54,216 bases of DNA from Lentimicrobiaceae bacterium (lineage in GTDB: Bacteria; Bacteroidota; Bacteroidia; Bacteroidales; F082): contig SUWS01000011.1 in NCBI GenBank assembly GCA_015061365.1, forward strand, positions 1-54,216. Reading direction: 5' to 3'. Shown piece by piece: positions 45,476-53,564 of the stretch. Position numbers and translations under genes: made by a program. The notes beneath the pieces are model-generated. The model saw nothing but the letters and a program-made list of their open reading frames with translations, had not been told where the DNA came from and made no database searches. How positions within the stretch are numbered: the stretch's first letter is position 1; each line of letters starts with the position of its first letter.

Positions 45476-47113
45476 TTATCTTCCAATAAGGAGTTCTGGA
45501 GACATTTCATAATAGATGTCTTTTGGAATTCCCATGCCGTTAACTTTGTCAAGGTCGGCTTGTAATGTTGGTTTGATGACGCCGTCGGTAGCGATCCATT
45601 CTTTTACGAATTCGTAGTTGCCGTCGCCTTGAGCTTTAAGGATTTCGCCGCCGAGTTTAGCTACAGCATCTTTCATGTTTTCAAAGTTGATGGCATACAG
45701 ACCTTCCTCATTGCGAGTGAATGCGCCTTCTCTCTCCAAGAAGTTAAATGTAAGCATATTTGCCTTGCCATGTGCGCTTGCTGCGCCGAAACGAACCGAA
45801 CGGAAGATACCAGCCATGAATGTGGTGTAGTTTTCTTCTAATGTTGAATTTGTATATTCACCCATTTCTGAGAGTTTTGTAACTAAATAAAGTCCGAGAA
45901 TATCGGCTTTAGCTTCTTCGATGGCTGAATATTGTTCTTTAAGAGCGTGACGCACTGTGCCTTTGCCGTCTAAAGTGTTTTTGATTCCCATACCGTGAGC
46001 CACTTCATGGAACATGACGTTAGCGAAGAAAGCGTCGAATTTGATATTCTTGCGTGACTCCGGTGTCATAAGTACATCTGAAATAGGAACTAAGATGTTA
46101 TCGAACTTGGCTTTCATGGCGTTCTTCAGTTGTAACTTACGAGTTCCTTTTTGAAGTTGGACTCTCTCGTCGTTAGGCAAGTTGATAGCTATAGTCTTGC
46201 CAGCCATATTACAGTCGCCGCCATAAAATACGGCATCATATACCGCGAGGTCGGCGTCAGCACCTGGTTTTTCTTGTTTGTATTCAGGTGCTACAGGAAG
46301 CTGTGTCTGCAATTCAGGAAGAAGTTCAGCATAATGTGCAAGTTTGCTGCTCCAGTCTTGGTCTTTTATCAAGATGAAAGATTCGTGGGCTGCCTTGTAA
46401 CCATAAAGAGCGTCGACATAATTTTCAATAGGACCTACAACGAAGTCAACGTTATTGTTACGGACATCCATCCAAGCCATGTCACTCTCGAAATAATCGT
46501 CAGTCAACAAAGCTTCTGATCTGAGACGTAAGTAATTGGCGAACTCCTCATCACCGGCGAGGTCGGCAGCTTTCAATAACAAGTCAGCTGCTTTGTTGAT
46601 TTGTTCGGCGTAAGCGTCATGGAACCAAACAGCTTGAAGATCACCGTTTTCGTCGCGTGTAATCAAAGTATATTGGCTTGTCTTGTCAGGGTTATCCCAA
46701 GCCTCGAATTCTTCTTTAGTCATGTCGGCTGGATAGAATCCTGCGCCTGCCGGCATCTTGCCATATTCTGGAAGGAAAGGTGCGAGGTTGTCGAAATGAT
46801 TCCAAGGACCATAGTTGATCTCGGCGAAGAGACGGGCGTCTTTATCTTCGATAGAATTTAGGAACGACTCTTTGTCGCCGCCATAGTTCTGTGTCCAGAA
46901 GATGTCGTCCATGATATAGCCTACCTCATAGAGATAGTTTAACATCTGTTTCTCGTTATCTGACAAATGACTGATGTCGGAAGTGAGCTGAACCTTTGCG
47001 TATTGGTTTGTGAGGTCAGCATAGTTGGCTTTAGTTTCTTGTTTTGGAGAGTCGGCACAGCTTACAGTGGCAGCACCTAACGTTAAAATCATTACTAAAT
47101 TCTTAATTTTCAT
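45476..47113 (-). CDS. M49-family (dipeptidyl peptidase III-like) metallopeptidase lipoprotein
   Basis: 545 residues; the lipobox TVSC gives Cys19. The zinc site reads FHEVAHGMG (H369, E370, H373) with the second motif EEAKAD (E399/E400) about 30 residues later. GPIENYVDALYGYKAAHESFI matches M49. Classical DPP III has a hexapeptide HExxGH; here it is a pentapeptide HExxH, the atypical form reported, as I recall, for Caldithrix and plant M49 proteins. Activity as a dipeptidyl peptidase is therefore likely but not assured. Confidence 0.82.
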   Translation of the reverse strand: MKIKNLVMILTLGAATVSCADSPKQETKANYADLTNQYAKVQLTSDISHLSDNEKQMLNYLYEVGYIMDDIFWTQNYGGDKESFLNSIEDKDARLFAEINYGPWNHFDNLAPFLPEYGKMPAGAGFYPADMTKEEFEAWDNPDKTSQYTLITRDENGDLQAVWFHDAYAEQINKAADLLLKAADLAGDEEFANYLRLRSEALLTDDYFESDMAWMDVRNNNVDFVVGPIENYVDALYGYKAAHESFILIKDQDWSSKLAHYAELLPELQTQLPVAPEYKQEKPGADADLAVYDAVFYGGDCNMAGKTIAINLPNDERVQLQKGTRKLQLKNAMKAKFDNILVPISDVLMTPESRKNIKFDAFFANVMFHEVAHGMGIKNTLDGKGTVRHALKEQYSAIEEAKADILGLYLVTKLSEMGEYTNSTLEENYTTFMAGIFRSVRFGAASAHGKANMLTFNFLEREGAFTRNEEGLYAINFENMKDAVAKLGGEILKAQGDGNYEFVKEWIATDGVIKPTLQADLDKVNGMGIPKDIYYEMSPELLIGR

Positions 47114-47207
47114 TTGTTAATGTATTTTTAATTGATATTTTTTCCAGTTTGTAAAGTTAGGAAAAAAAACGCAACGCCATACACTCTTTTTAAAATAATA
47201 TAAATAC

Positions 47208-47309
47208 AATTCGCAATTCATAATTCATAATTCATAATTCATAATTCATAATGCATAATTGGGATAACTATAAACTGTTAATTGTTAATTGTAAACTGTT
47301 AATTGTTAG
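47208..47309. repeat. Two heptamer arrays downstream of hemW
   Basis: Array a, 47208-47263: AATTCGC, five AATTCAT, AATGCAT, AATTGGG. Array b, 47268-47309: CTATAAA, CTGTTAA, TTGTTAA, TTGTAAA, CTGTTAA, TTGTTAG, the last overlapping the hemW stop codon. Confidence 0.9.
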
Positions 47310-48433
47310 TCGACAAATATTTCACTTGCGATTCCGTCGGCGAGAAGCATTCCTTTGTCGGTAAGAATGTAGTTGCCATTATCGTTAATCATGATTCCGC
47401 ATTCAATATGTCGCTTAACATTTTTTAGGAAATGATTGGCGTATGATGTGCCATAATCGGAAGCGATTTTATTTATGTCGCAACCCCACGATGTCCTGAG
47501 TGATGTCATTACATACTCGTTGAATTTGTCTTCTTTTGATAAGATTTCTTTTTCGAAATAATCGCCGGAGTTGAAGTCGGTATTGATATATCTTGTAAGA
47601 TTTGAGACGTTCCATTGACGGGAGTTCCCGTCGTAAGAATGTGCCGATGTGCCTAATCCTAAATATCTTATGTCTTTCCAATAGATGCTGTTATGCTGTG
47701 AACGGAATCCCGATTTCGCGAAGTTGGAAATCTCATAATGTTCAAATCCGTTTTCTTTGCTCCTCTCGATTAAGATTTCATAATGACGTATTGTGGTGTC
47801 TTCGTCAATGTCTTGCAAAAGTCCTTTCTCAATTTTCTGTCCTAATATGGTCTTCGGCTCTACTGTCAGGGCGTAAGCCGAGAGATGCGAAATCCCGGTG
47901 GCGAAGAAAATATCAAGGTTTTTGTTCCACGATTCCTCTGTAAGTGTCGGTATGCCGTAAATCAGGTCGAGGGTGAGTTTGTCGAAGCTAACTTCGTGTA
48001 AATCATCTAAAACCTGAAGCGCATGCCTTGAGTCGTGACGTCTGTCTAAATATTTTAGATCCTCGTCATTGAAACTCTGTATGCCGACACTGATTCTGTT
48101 GACTCCCGATTTTTTTAAAGAAAACATCTTCTCCTTATCAATGGTGTCAGGATTTACTTCAAGGGTTATCTCAGGTTTTGCAATAATCTCAAAATTCTTA
48201 TATAAAGTCTCAAGTATATCTTCTATATGCTTCATCGACAGAAGAGAAGGAGTGCCTCCGCCAAAATATATGGTCTCTATCGTTTCGCCATGAAGGTAGT
48301 CTTTACGTGCAACAATCTCTTCTTTCAACGCTTCAACATAATCGTCAATCCTGCTTTGAGAAGCTAAGGAAAAGAAATTACAATAAGCGCATTTGCTTTT
48401 ACAGAATGGTATATGAACATATATTCCTGACAC
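47306..48433 (-). CDS. hemW: Radical SAM heme chaperone HemW
   Basis: 375 residues, formerly annotated as oxygen-independent coproporphyrinogen oxidase. The iron-sulfur motif is CKSKCAYC (C11, C15, C18), and FGGGTPS is the SAM-binding glycine motif. QHNSIYW is the HNxxYW signature that separates heme-binding HemW from HemN. The start is GTG at 48433, preceded by an AAAAAGG stretch. HemW delivers heme to respiratory enzymes. Confidence 0.93.
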   Translation of the reverse strand: MSGIYVHIPFCKSKCAYCNFFSLASQSRIDDYVEALKEEIVARKDYLHGETIETIYFGGGTPSLLSMKHIEDILETLYKNFEIIAKPEITLEVNPDTIDKEKMFSLKKSGVNRISVGIQSFNDEDLKYLDRRHDSRHALQVLDDLHEVSFDKLTLDLIYGIPTLTEESWNKNLDIFFATGISHLSAYALTVEPKTILGQKIEKGLLQDIDEDTTIRHYEILIERSKENGFEHYEISNFAKSGFRSQHNSIYWKDIRYLGLGTSAHSYDGNSRQWNVSNLTRYINTDFNSGDYFEKEILSKEDKFNEYVMTSLRTSWGCDINKIASDYGTSYANHFLKNVKRHIECGIMINDNGNYILTDKGMLLADGIASEIFVD

Positions 48434-48436
48434 CCT

Positions 48437-48460
48437 TTTTAGAATTTTAGAATTTGAGTT
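48437..48460. repeat. Octamer array in the hemW leader
   Basis: TTTTAGAA, TTTTAGAA, TTTGAGTT, lying between the promoter box (48465) and the start codon. Confidence 0.6.
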
Positions 48461-48464
48461 TTTG

Positions 48465-48472
48465 CAAATTTA
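48465..48472 (-). promoter_or_regulatory. -7 promoter element (TAAATTTG) of hemW
   Basis: TAnnTTTG match on the minus strand, 31 nt before the GTG start. Confidence 0.55.
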
Positions 48473-48516
48473 GCAAATTAAATTTCATACATTAGTATCT
48501 GTTCTAAATATTTTAT

Positions 48517-48524
48517 TACATTTG
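48517..48524 (+). promoter_or_regulatory. -7 promoter element (TACATTTG) of the lipoprotein-ApbE operon
   Basis: TAnnTTTG match 16 nt before the start codon at 48541; divergent from the hemW promoter. Confidence 0.6.
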
Positions 48525-48540
48525 TGGAAAAATTGTGTCT

Positions 48541-49041
48541 ATGAAAAAATTAGCTCTTTATTTAGGGTTGGTTATCTTGATGTTCTTAACATCTTGTTCT
48601 TCATCAAAAAAAATGTCGTCAGTGATGAAAACATACGAAGTCGAGACTATGGGAGTCGGTAATGATGGGACGTATCTTATAAAAGTCACAGACTATTTCC
48701 GTACTTCGGATGAGATGGTTTACCTCGACGGATTGAAAAGGGATGCAGTTCATTGTGTTATATATAGCGGAATACCTGCCGGAAATGGCTCTATCAATCA
48801 GCCGGCCCTGATGAATGCCGACACAAAAATTGAAGGATACGAACAGGCTCTTAACGAATTCTTTGAACAGAAAGAATATCTGAATTTTATCAATTCCGTT
48901 GTAAATAGTTCGAAAACGATAACACGACTTAAAGATTCCAAGGAGTACAGAATAAGTGCTGTCATCTCCGTTAACAAAGACGAGCTCCGTAAATATCTGA
49001 TAGATAAAAAAATCATAAAATCCTTGGATTTCATCTTCTGA
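48541..49041 (+). CDS. Small lipoprotein of unknown function
   Basis: 166 residues; MKKLALYLGLVILMFLTSC lipobox (Cys19). ATG 48541 is preferred to the in-frame GTG at 48535. The mature part is mixed alpha/beta (YEVETMGVGNDGTYLIKVTDYF ... ISAVISVNKDELRKYLIDKKIIKSLDFIF) with no motif I recognise. First of three same-strand genes ending in apbE. An octamer-like repeat follows the stop at once. Confidence 0.78.
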   Translation: MKKLALYLGLVILMFLTSCSSSKKMSSVMKTYEVETMGVGNDGTYLIKVTDYFRTSDEMVYLDGLKRDAVHCVIYSGIPAGNGSINQPALMNADTKIEGYEQALNEFFEQKEYLNFINSVVNSSKTITRLKDSKEYRISAVISVNKDELRKYLIDKKIIKSLDFIF

Positions 49042-49065
49042 TTTTTTGAGATTCTCAGATTTTAA
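49036..49065. repeat. Octamer-type palindrome after the small lipoprotein gene
   Basis: TTTTTTGA, GATTCTCA, GATTTTAA starting at the stop codon; related to the TCTGAGAA octamers at 14495. Short, so less certain than the other arrays. Confidence 0.5.
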
Positions 49066-49076
49066 AAGGTTAGTCT

Positions 49077-50369
49077 ATGAAAAAGATGTATGTCATATTG
49101 CTGTTGTTGATGGTATCGTCGCTTTCTGCGCAGGATACGATAATGCAGCGTTCGTTGAATGGCGGAAAAAGAACTGCCGACATGAACGTCACATATCATA
49201 GAAGTTCGTGGTGTAACCTTTTGATTTATCACGACGATCAGAAATATGCGGAAGAGATCCTCGCTACTTATTATGCACGTCCTCTGAACGACAAGTTCAA
49301 TGATCATTCATTGCCGGTTCAAGTGGTGACTACAAGAGGTAAGAAGTACACAAAATTTAATAAAATCGACAAGTATATCATGGAAGGTGACATCGCCAAC
49401 GACCTTGTCGCAAGGTGGTTCAACAGAAATGAAGAAACGGGTTATTGCGATATGGAACTTATCTATCGCAGGGGTTTAGAAGGGGCGACGACGGAAGATG
49501 TCGAAATGGCGGAGCTTACAAAAAGAGGTAAGTCTATATTGCTTGATTCGGGTACCGACCTCATCGGTAACACTTTCGTACTCGCTCACGACATAATATA
49601 TATCGATAAGGGAGAAAGAAACAAAAATGCAGCTAAAGGAATAAGTGGTTTCGGTCGGTTCATGCGTGATTTAGGTGAGGTGATGACACAGGTGACAGGC
49701 GATTACACCTACTACGAGATGGGAAGGTCGCTGAATGATATGTCTGATGTGACAGCTGATGTAGTGGATGATTTTGAAGGATTTAGAGTAAAGATACAGA
49801 CTCACCTCTATAGGTTGAACTGGCAGAACTCCGACAACGACTTTTTCTTCGAGAATTATTATCTCGATGAAAACTATTACGATGAATCTAAGTTCCATGC
49901 CTGGAAAGATGCGAACTACACGCTTACTTATATAGGTACGCAGGAAGCGATATGCGGCAAAACGGTCCTGCAAGGTATGTATGACTTGTCGAAACTCATA
50001 CAGATTGTCGTCTATCGCACCTTAGACGAGAGTATAGTTAAGTTACAGAAAAACTACGAGGAGTTCAGGATAAAAGAACCGATATATGAAATTGACGAGA
50101 ATGGTTATGTCATCGCCAAGATTGGAATGAAAGAAGGCGTAGGCCCCGATTCGAAATATGAGGTGCTTGAGAGAACAGAAGATTCAGAGGGATCGATAAA
50201 ATATAACAGGGTAGGTACATTGAAGCCGGAACCTGACATGATCTGGGATAACCGTTATATGGCGGTTGAAGACGGAGCCGAGAACTCCGACTTGAACGGA
50301 ACATATTTCAGGGTGACGAGCGGACGTGACTTATATCCAGGACTTTTAATAAGAGAAATTAAATTCTAA
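49077..50369 (+). CDS. Exported protein of unknown function
   Basis: 430 residues; signal peptide MKKMYVILLLLMVSSLSAQ. I recognise no domain. Charged, tyrosine-rich body; WNSD/FFFENYYLDENYYDES about residue 260-275 is notable. The C-terminal third (ENGYVIAKIGMKEGVGPDSKYEVLE ... GLLIREIKF) looks beta-rich, with a glycine-bounded strand pattern. Its stop overlaps the apbE start (TAATG), indicating translational coupling with the flavin transferase. It could be a substrate or partner of ApbE, but no Ser/Thr flavinylation motif of the usual D(A/G)xT type could be assigned. Confidence 0.72.
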   Translation: MKKMYVILLLLMVSSLSAQDTIMQRSLNGGKRTADMNVTYHRSSWCNLLIYHDDQKYAEEILATYYARPLNDKFNDHSLPVQVVTTRGKKYTKFNKIDKYIMEGDIANDLVARWFNRNEETGYCDMELIYRRGLEGATTEDVEMAELTKRGKSILLDSGTDLIGNTFVLAHDIIYIDKGERNKNAAKGISGFGRFMRDLGEVMTQVTGDYTYYEMGRSLNDMSDVTADVVDDFEGFRVKIQTHLYRLNWQNSDNDFFFENYYLDENYYDESKFHAWKDANYTLTYIGTQEAICGKTVLQGMYDLSKLIQIVVYRTLDESIVKLQKNYEEFRIKEPIYEIDENGYVIAKIGMKEGVGPDSKYEVLERTEDSEGSIKYNRVGTLKPEPDMIWDNRYMAVEDGAENSDLNGTYFRVTSGRDLYPGLLIREIKF

Positions 50370-51340
50370 TGCAGAAATATTTTATATTTTTTTTGTTTTG
50401 CTGCTTCTTGACGAGTTGCGTATCTGTTGAGAGACAGCAGTTTTTTGGTAGCACACAAGGTTCGTATTATTCGATAATTTATTATGACGAACAAAACCGT
50501 AACTTCAGCCGTGAGTTCGATTCCATTTTCAAAGATGTGGAAAGCACATTGTCATTATGGGACGAGAACTCCGTCATAAGAAGAGTGAACCGTAACGACA
50601 GTGCCGTCGTCTTGAATAAGATTTTCGTAGATAACTTCAATTATGCTATGCGTGCCGCGGAACTCTCTGAAGGTTACTTCGATCCTACTGTCGGACCTCT
50701 TGTCTCCGCCTGGGGTTTCCATTTTAAAGAAGGTATGAAGATGTCGCCTGAAATCGTCGACTCGATAAGAGCTTTGGTTGGATATAAGAAAGTCAGAGTC
50801 GAAGACGGCAAAGTGATAAAGGAAAACCCGAACATGACCTTAGATTTCAACGCGGTGGCTCAAGGTTATACAGCCGATATGATAGGCGATTTCCTTTTAT
50901 CTCAAAATGTTGATGATTTTCTTGTCGATATCGGAGGTGAGATTATGGTAAGAGGAAACAAACCTAACGGCAAATTCTGGACTGTAGGTATCGAGAAACC
51001 TGCGGAAGACATGAACGCTGAACGTATAGTGCAAGAAATAGTGGAGCTTAAAGATAAAAGCATCGTGACTTCGGGCAACTACAGGAAATATGTGGAACGC
51101 GACGGAAAACGTTACTCACACAGCATAGATCCGAATACTGGCTATCCCGCTGAAAATAATATGCTCAGCGCAACTATAATCTGCGACGACACCGCATGGG
51201 CCGATTGCCTCGCCTCGATCTGTATGCTCGTGGGAATGGAAAAAGCTATTGAGATAATAGAATCGTGCGACGAAAACATCGAGGCATATTTCATTTATGT
51301 AGAAGATGATGAAGTGAAAACGTTTACAATTGACAGTTAA
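50369..51340 (+). CDS. apbE: FAD:protein FMN transferase (ApbE)
   Basis: 323 residues; lipobox FLTSC. Attaches FMN to target flavoproteins outside the cytoplasm. Signatures: QGSYYSIIYYD, TLSLWDENSVIRRVN, LDFNAVAQGYTADMI, VDIGGEIMVRG and the metal/FAD region YSHSIDPNTGYPAE. The C-terminal TIDS and stop codon are encoded by the heptamer array that starts at 51327, so the gene end overlaps a repeat. Confidence 0.95.
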   Translation: MQKYFIFFLFCCFLTSCVSVERQQFFGSTQGSYYSIIYYDEQNRNFSREFDSIFKDVESTLSLWDENSVIRRVNRNDSAVVLNKIFVDNFNYAMRAAELSEGYFDPTVGPLVSAWGFHFKEGMKMSPEIVDSIRALVGYKKVRVEDGKVIKENPNMTLDFNAVAQGYTADMIGDFLLSQNVDDFLVDIGGEIMVRGNKPNGKFWTVGIEKPAEDMNAERIVQEIVELKDKSIVTSGNYRKYVERDGKRYSHSIDPNTGYPAENNMLSATIICDDTAWADCLASICMLVGMEKAIEIIESCDENIEAYFIYVEDDEVKTFTIDS

Positions 51341-51375
51341 CAATTAACAGTTAACAATTTACAATTAACAGTTGT
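51327..51375. repeat. Heptamer array overlapping the end of apbE
   Basis: Seven exact-register units: CAATTGA, CAGTTAA, CAATTAA, CAGTTAA, CAATTTA, CAATTAA, CAGTTGT. The TAA stop lies in the second unit. Confidence 0.9.
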
Positions 51376-51392
51376 AAAGATATATTAATAAT

Positions 51393-51456
51393 GAACTTTG
51401 GAACTATAGAACCAAATTCTAAGATTCCAAAGTTCCAAAGTTCTAAGATTCTAAAA
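51393..51456. repeat. Octamer hairpin array
   Basis: Eight exact 8-bp units: GAACTTTG, GAACTATA, GAACCAAA in one sense, then TTCTAAGA, TTCCAAAG, TTCCAAAG, TTCTAAGA, TTCTAAAA in the inverse. GAACTTTGGAAC pairs perfectly with GTTCCAAAGTTC. Confidence 0.9.
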
Positions 51457-51483
51457 ATGACGCAGCGACAAGCCACGTCATTT
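51455..51483 (-). terminator. Terminator after the 51494 lipoprotein gene
   Basis: AAATGACG pairs with CGTCATTT around a 13-nt loop. On the minus strand a TTTTT run follows, partly formed by the octamer array. Confidence 0.7.
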
Positions 51484-51493
51484 GAAAGTGCTT

Positions 51494-52024
51494 TTATTTT
51501 ACTTCAAACGATTCGCAAACTACGTGATATTGAACTATAGGTTTGCCTTCGTTTTGAGCTATTTTTTCACGATATGCTTTAATCTGTTGCATCTGTGGAT
51601 TCTCGTCGAGATTTTCTTTGAGGTCGATGCCGGCTGCCTGTTGTTCTGTCTCGCAGATGTGTGTTCCTTCTTTGAGACCGCTTTCTTTAACTTCTTGTTC
51701 CCATTCGTTGAGATAAGCCTCGTCGATGGTTACTGTTATAGCAACTTTACCAGTGACATTGTAAGTCTTGCCTGTTGTCTCTCTGTCGAAAGGTTCCATT
51801 CCTTCGCCTGTGAATACTGTTACAAGTTGTTCTTTGCCAGGAGTGGATAAGAAGAGTTTGCGACCGCTATTGCTACAGATGTGTTTCGCTACGCCTTCAA
51901 CGATAACGGTTTGGTCTACTAAGTCGGCGGCTTTTGTTGCAAATTCTTCGACGCTGACGACTGTCGTTTTGTTGCATGACACCATTAATAATATAGTGAA
52001 AATTGCTAATAATGTTTTCTTCAT
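51494..52024 (-). CDS. OB-fold-like lipoprotein of unknown function
   Basis: 176 residues; lipobox MVSC (Cys17). The mature part (about 40-120) resembles small OB-fold domains: TVIVEGVAKHICSNSGRKLFLST, then YNVTGKVAITVTIDEAYL. The HIC..SGRK segment recurs in related Bacteroidota lipoproteins (from memory) and could bind a metal or cofactor. The C-terminal region is helical and acidic, ending in a strand VQYHVVCESFEVK. No enzymatic role can be assigned. Confidence 0.72.
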   Translation of the reverse strand: MKKTLLAIFTILLMVSCNKTTVVSVEEFATKAADLVDQTVIVEGVAKHICSNSGRKLFLSTPGKEQLVTVFTGEGMEPFDRETTGKTYNVTGKVAITVTIDEAYLNEWEQEVKESGLKEGTHICETEQQAAGIDLKENLDENPQMQQIKAYREKIAQNEGKPIVQYHVVCESFEVK

Positions 52025-52060
52025 GTTTTTTTTTGATTTGATTTATTAATTTATTTTAAA

Positions 52061-52098
52061 AAAGGACGCATTCAATCAAAATACGTCCTTTATATTAT
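52061..52098 (-). terminator. Terminator downstream of glyA
   Basis: AAAGGACG pairs with CGTCCTTT (15-nt loop). On the minus strand the stem runs into TTTTTTAAAAT. Confidence 0.75.
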
Positions 52099-52114
52099 CT
52101 ATTAAGTGGACAAA

Positions 52115-52149
52115 GTCTGTTGTCTGTTGACAGTCGACTGTTGTCTTTT
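52115..52149. repeat. Heptamer array after glyA
   Basis: GTCTGTT, GTCTGTT, GACAGTC, GACTGTT, GTCTTTT, ending 1 nt from the glyA stop codon. Contains the palindrome CAGTCGACTG. Confidence 0.82.
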
Positions 52150-52150
52150 A

Positions 52151-53431
52151 TTACCAAGCGAACAATGGGAACTCTGCCATCATTTCGTTTACCTTTTCTC
52201 TTACAGCTGTAAGTTTTGCTGTGTCGTCGATGTGGCTGATGACGTCGTCGATTAATTCAACGATTGGTTCCATGTGTTCTTCTTTGAGACCACGTGTTGT
52301 GATAGCTGGAGTACCGATGCGGAGACCTGATGTCTGGAATGGTGAGCGGCTGTCGAAAGGAACCATGTTCTTGTTGACGGTGATGTCAGCTTGAACCAAT
52401 GTGTTTTCTACCATTCTACCTGTCACTTCTGGGAATTTAGAGCGGAGGTCGATGAGCATGAGGTGGTTGTCTGTACCGCCTGAGATGATATTGTAACCTC
52501 TGTCGGTGAAAGCCTTAGCCATGACAGCGGCGTTTTTCTTAACTTGGAGGATATATTCGAAGTATTCGTCTGAGAGAGCTTCGCCGAAAGCTACAGCCTT
52601 ACTTGCGATGACGTGTTCGAGTGGACCGCCTTGTACGCCAGGGAATACTGCGCTGTTGAGGAGAGCCGACATCATCTTCACTTCGCCCTTAGGTGTTGTC
52701 AAACCCCATGGATTTTCGAAGTCGTCACGCATCAAGATCATACCGCCGCGTGGACCACGGAGAGTCTTGTGTGTTGTTGTTGTGATGATATGACAATAAT
52801 CTAATGGGTCGTTGAGGATGCCGCGAGCGATGAGACCTGATGGGTGAGAGACGTCAGCCATCAAGATAGCACCGACTTTGTCAGCGATTTCACGCATACG
52901 TTTGTAATCCCAGTCACGTGAATAAGCTGAAGCACCAGCGATGATGAGCTTAGGTTTTTTCTCTAAAGCTACTTTCTCCATATTGTCGTAATCGACGCGA
53001 CCTGTTTCAGGGCTTACTTGGTAAGCTACTGGATTATAGAGGATACCTGAAGAGTTTACCGGTGAACCGTGTGAGAGGTGACCGCCGTGAGCGAGGTCTA
53101 AGCCCATGAATGTGTCGCCAGGTTTCAAGCATGTGAGCATGACAGCCATGTTAGCTTGTGCTCCTGAGTGAGGCTGGACGTTGGCGTATGTAGCGTTGAA
53201 TAACTCGCATGCTCTTGCGATAGCGATTTCTTCTGTTTGGTCAACTATTTGACAACCGCCATAGTAACGTTTGCCTGGATAACCTTCAGCATATTTGTTT
53301 GTCATTACTGAACCCATGGCTTTTAAAACTTGATCGCTGACGAAGTTTTCTGAAGCGATAAGTTCGATGCCGTGCATTTGGCGTTGTTTTTCCTTGCGAA
53401 TCAAGTTAAAAACTTTTGTGTCTTTTTTCAT
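52151..53431 (-). CDS. glyA: Serine hydroxymethyltransferase
   Basis: 426 residues. PLP-dependent conversion of serine and tetrahydrofolate to glycine and 5,10-methylene-THF. The PLP lysine is K222 in [35 protein letters not shown] and [11 protein letters not shown] are conserved. Promoter at 53508-53515 and terminator at 52061-52098 make it a single-gene unit. Confidence 0.98.
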   Translation of the reverse strand: MKKDTKVFNLIRKEKQRQMHGIELIASENFVSDQVLKAMGSVMTNKYAEGYPGKRYYGGCQIVDQTEEIAIARACELFNATYANVQPHSGAQANMAVMLTCLKPGDTFMGLDLAHGGHLSHGSPVNSSGILYNPVAYQVSPETGRVDYDNMEKVALEKKPKLIIAGASAYSRDWDYKRMREIADKVGAILMADVSHPSGLIARGILNDPLDYCHIITTTTHKTLRGPRGGMILMRDDFENPWGLTTPKGEVKMMSALLNSAVFPGVQGGPLEHVIASKAVAFGEALSDEYFEYILQVKKNAAVMAKAFTDRGYNIISGGTDNHLMLIDLRSKFPEVTGRMVENTLVQADITVNKNMVPFDSRSPFQTSGLRIGTPAITTRGLKEEHMEPIVELIDDVISHIDDTAKLTAVREKVNEMMAEFPLFAW

Positions 53432-53507
53432 GATTTATCTATTTTGTTGATATTAAATAAATTACTTTCTTCAATACGACGGATTGTCATACTTTACTTT
53501 CAACTCC

Positions 53508-53515
53508 CAAAGGTA
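53508..53515 (-). promoter_or_regulatory. -7 promoter element (TACCTTTG) of glyA
   Basis: TAnnTTTG match giving a leader of roughly 70 nt. Confidence 0.6.
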
Positions 53516-53564
53516 TAAAAGTTTTTTGAATAAAAAAGAAAAAAGTCAAACAAATATGGAATAA

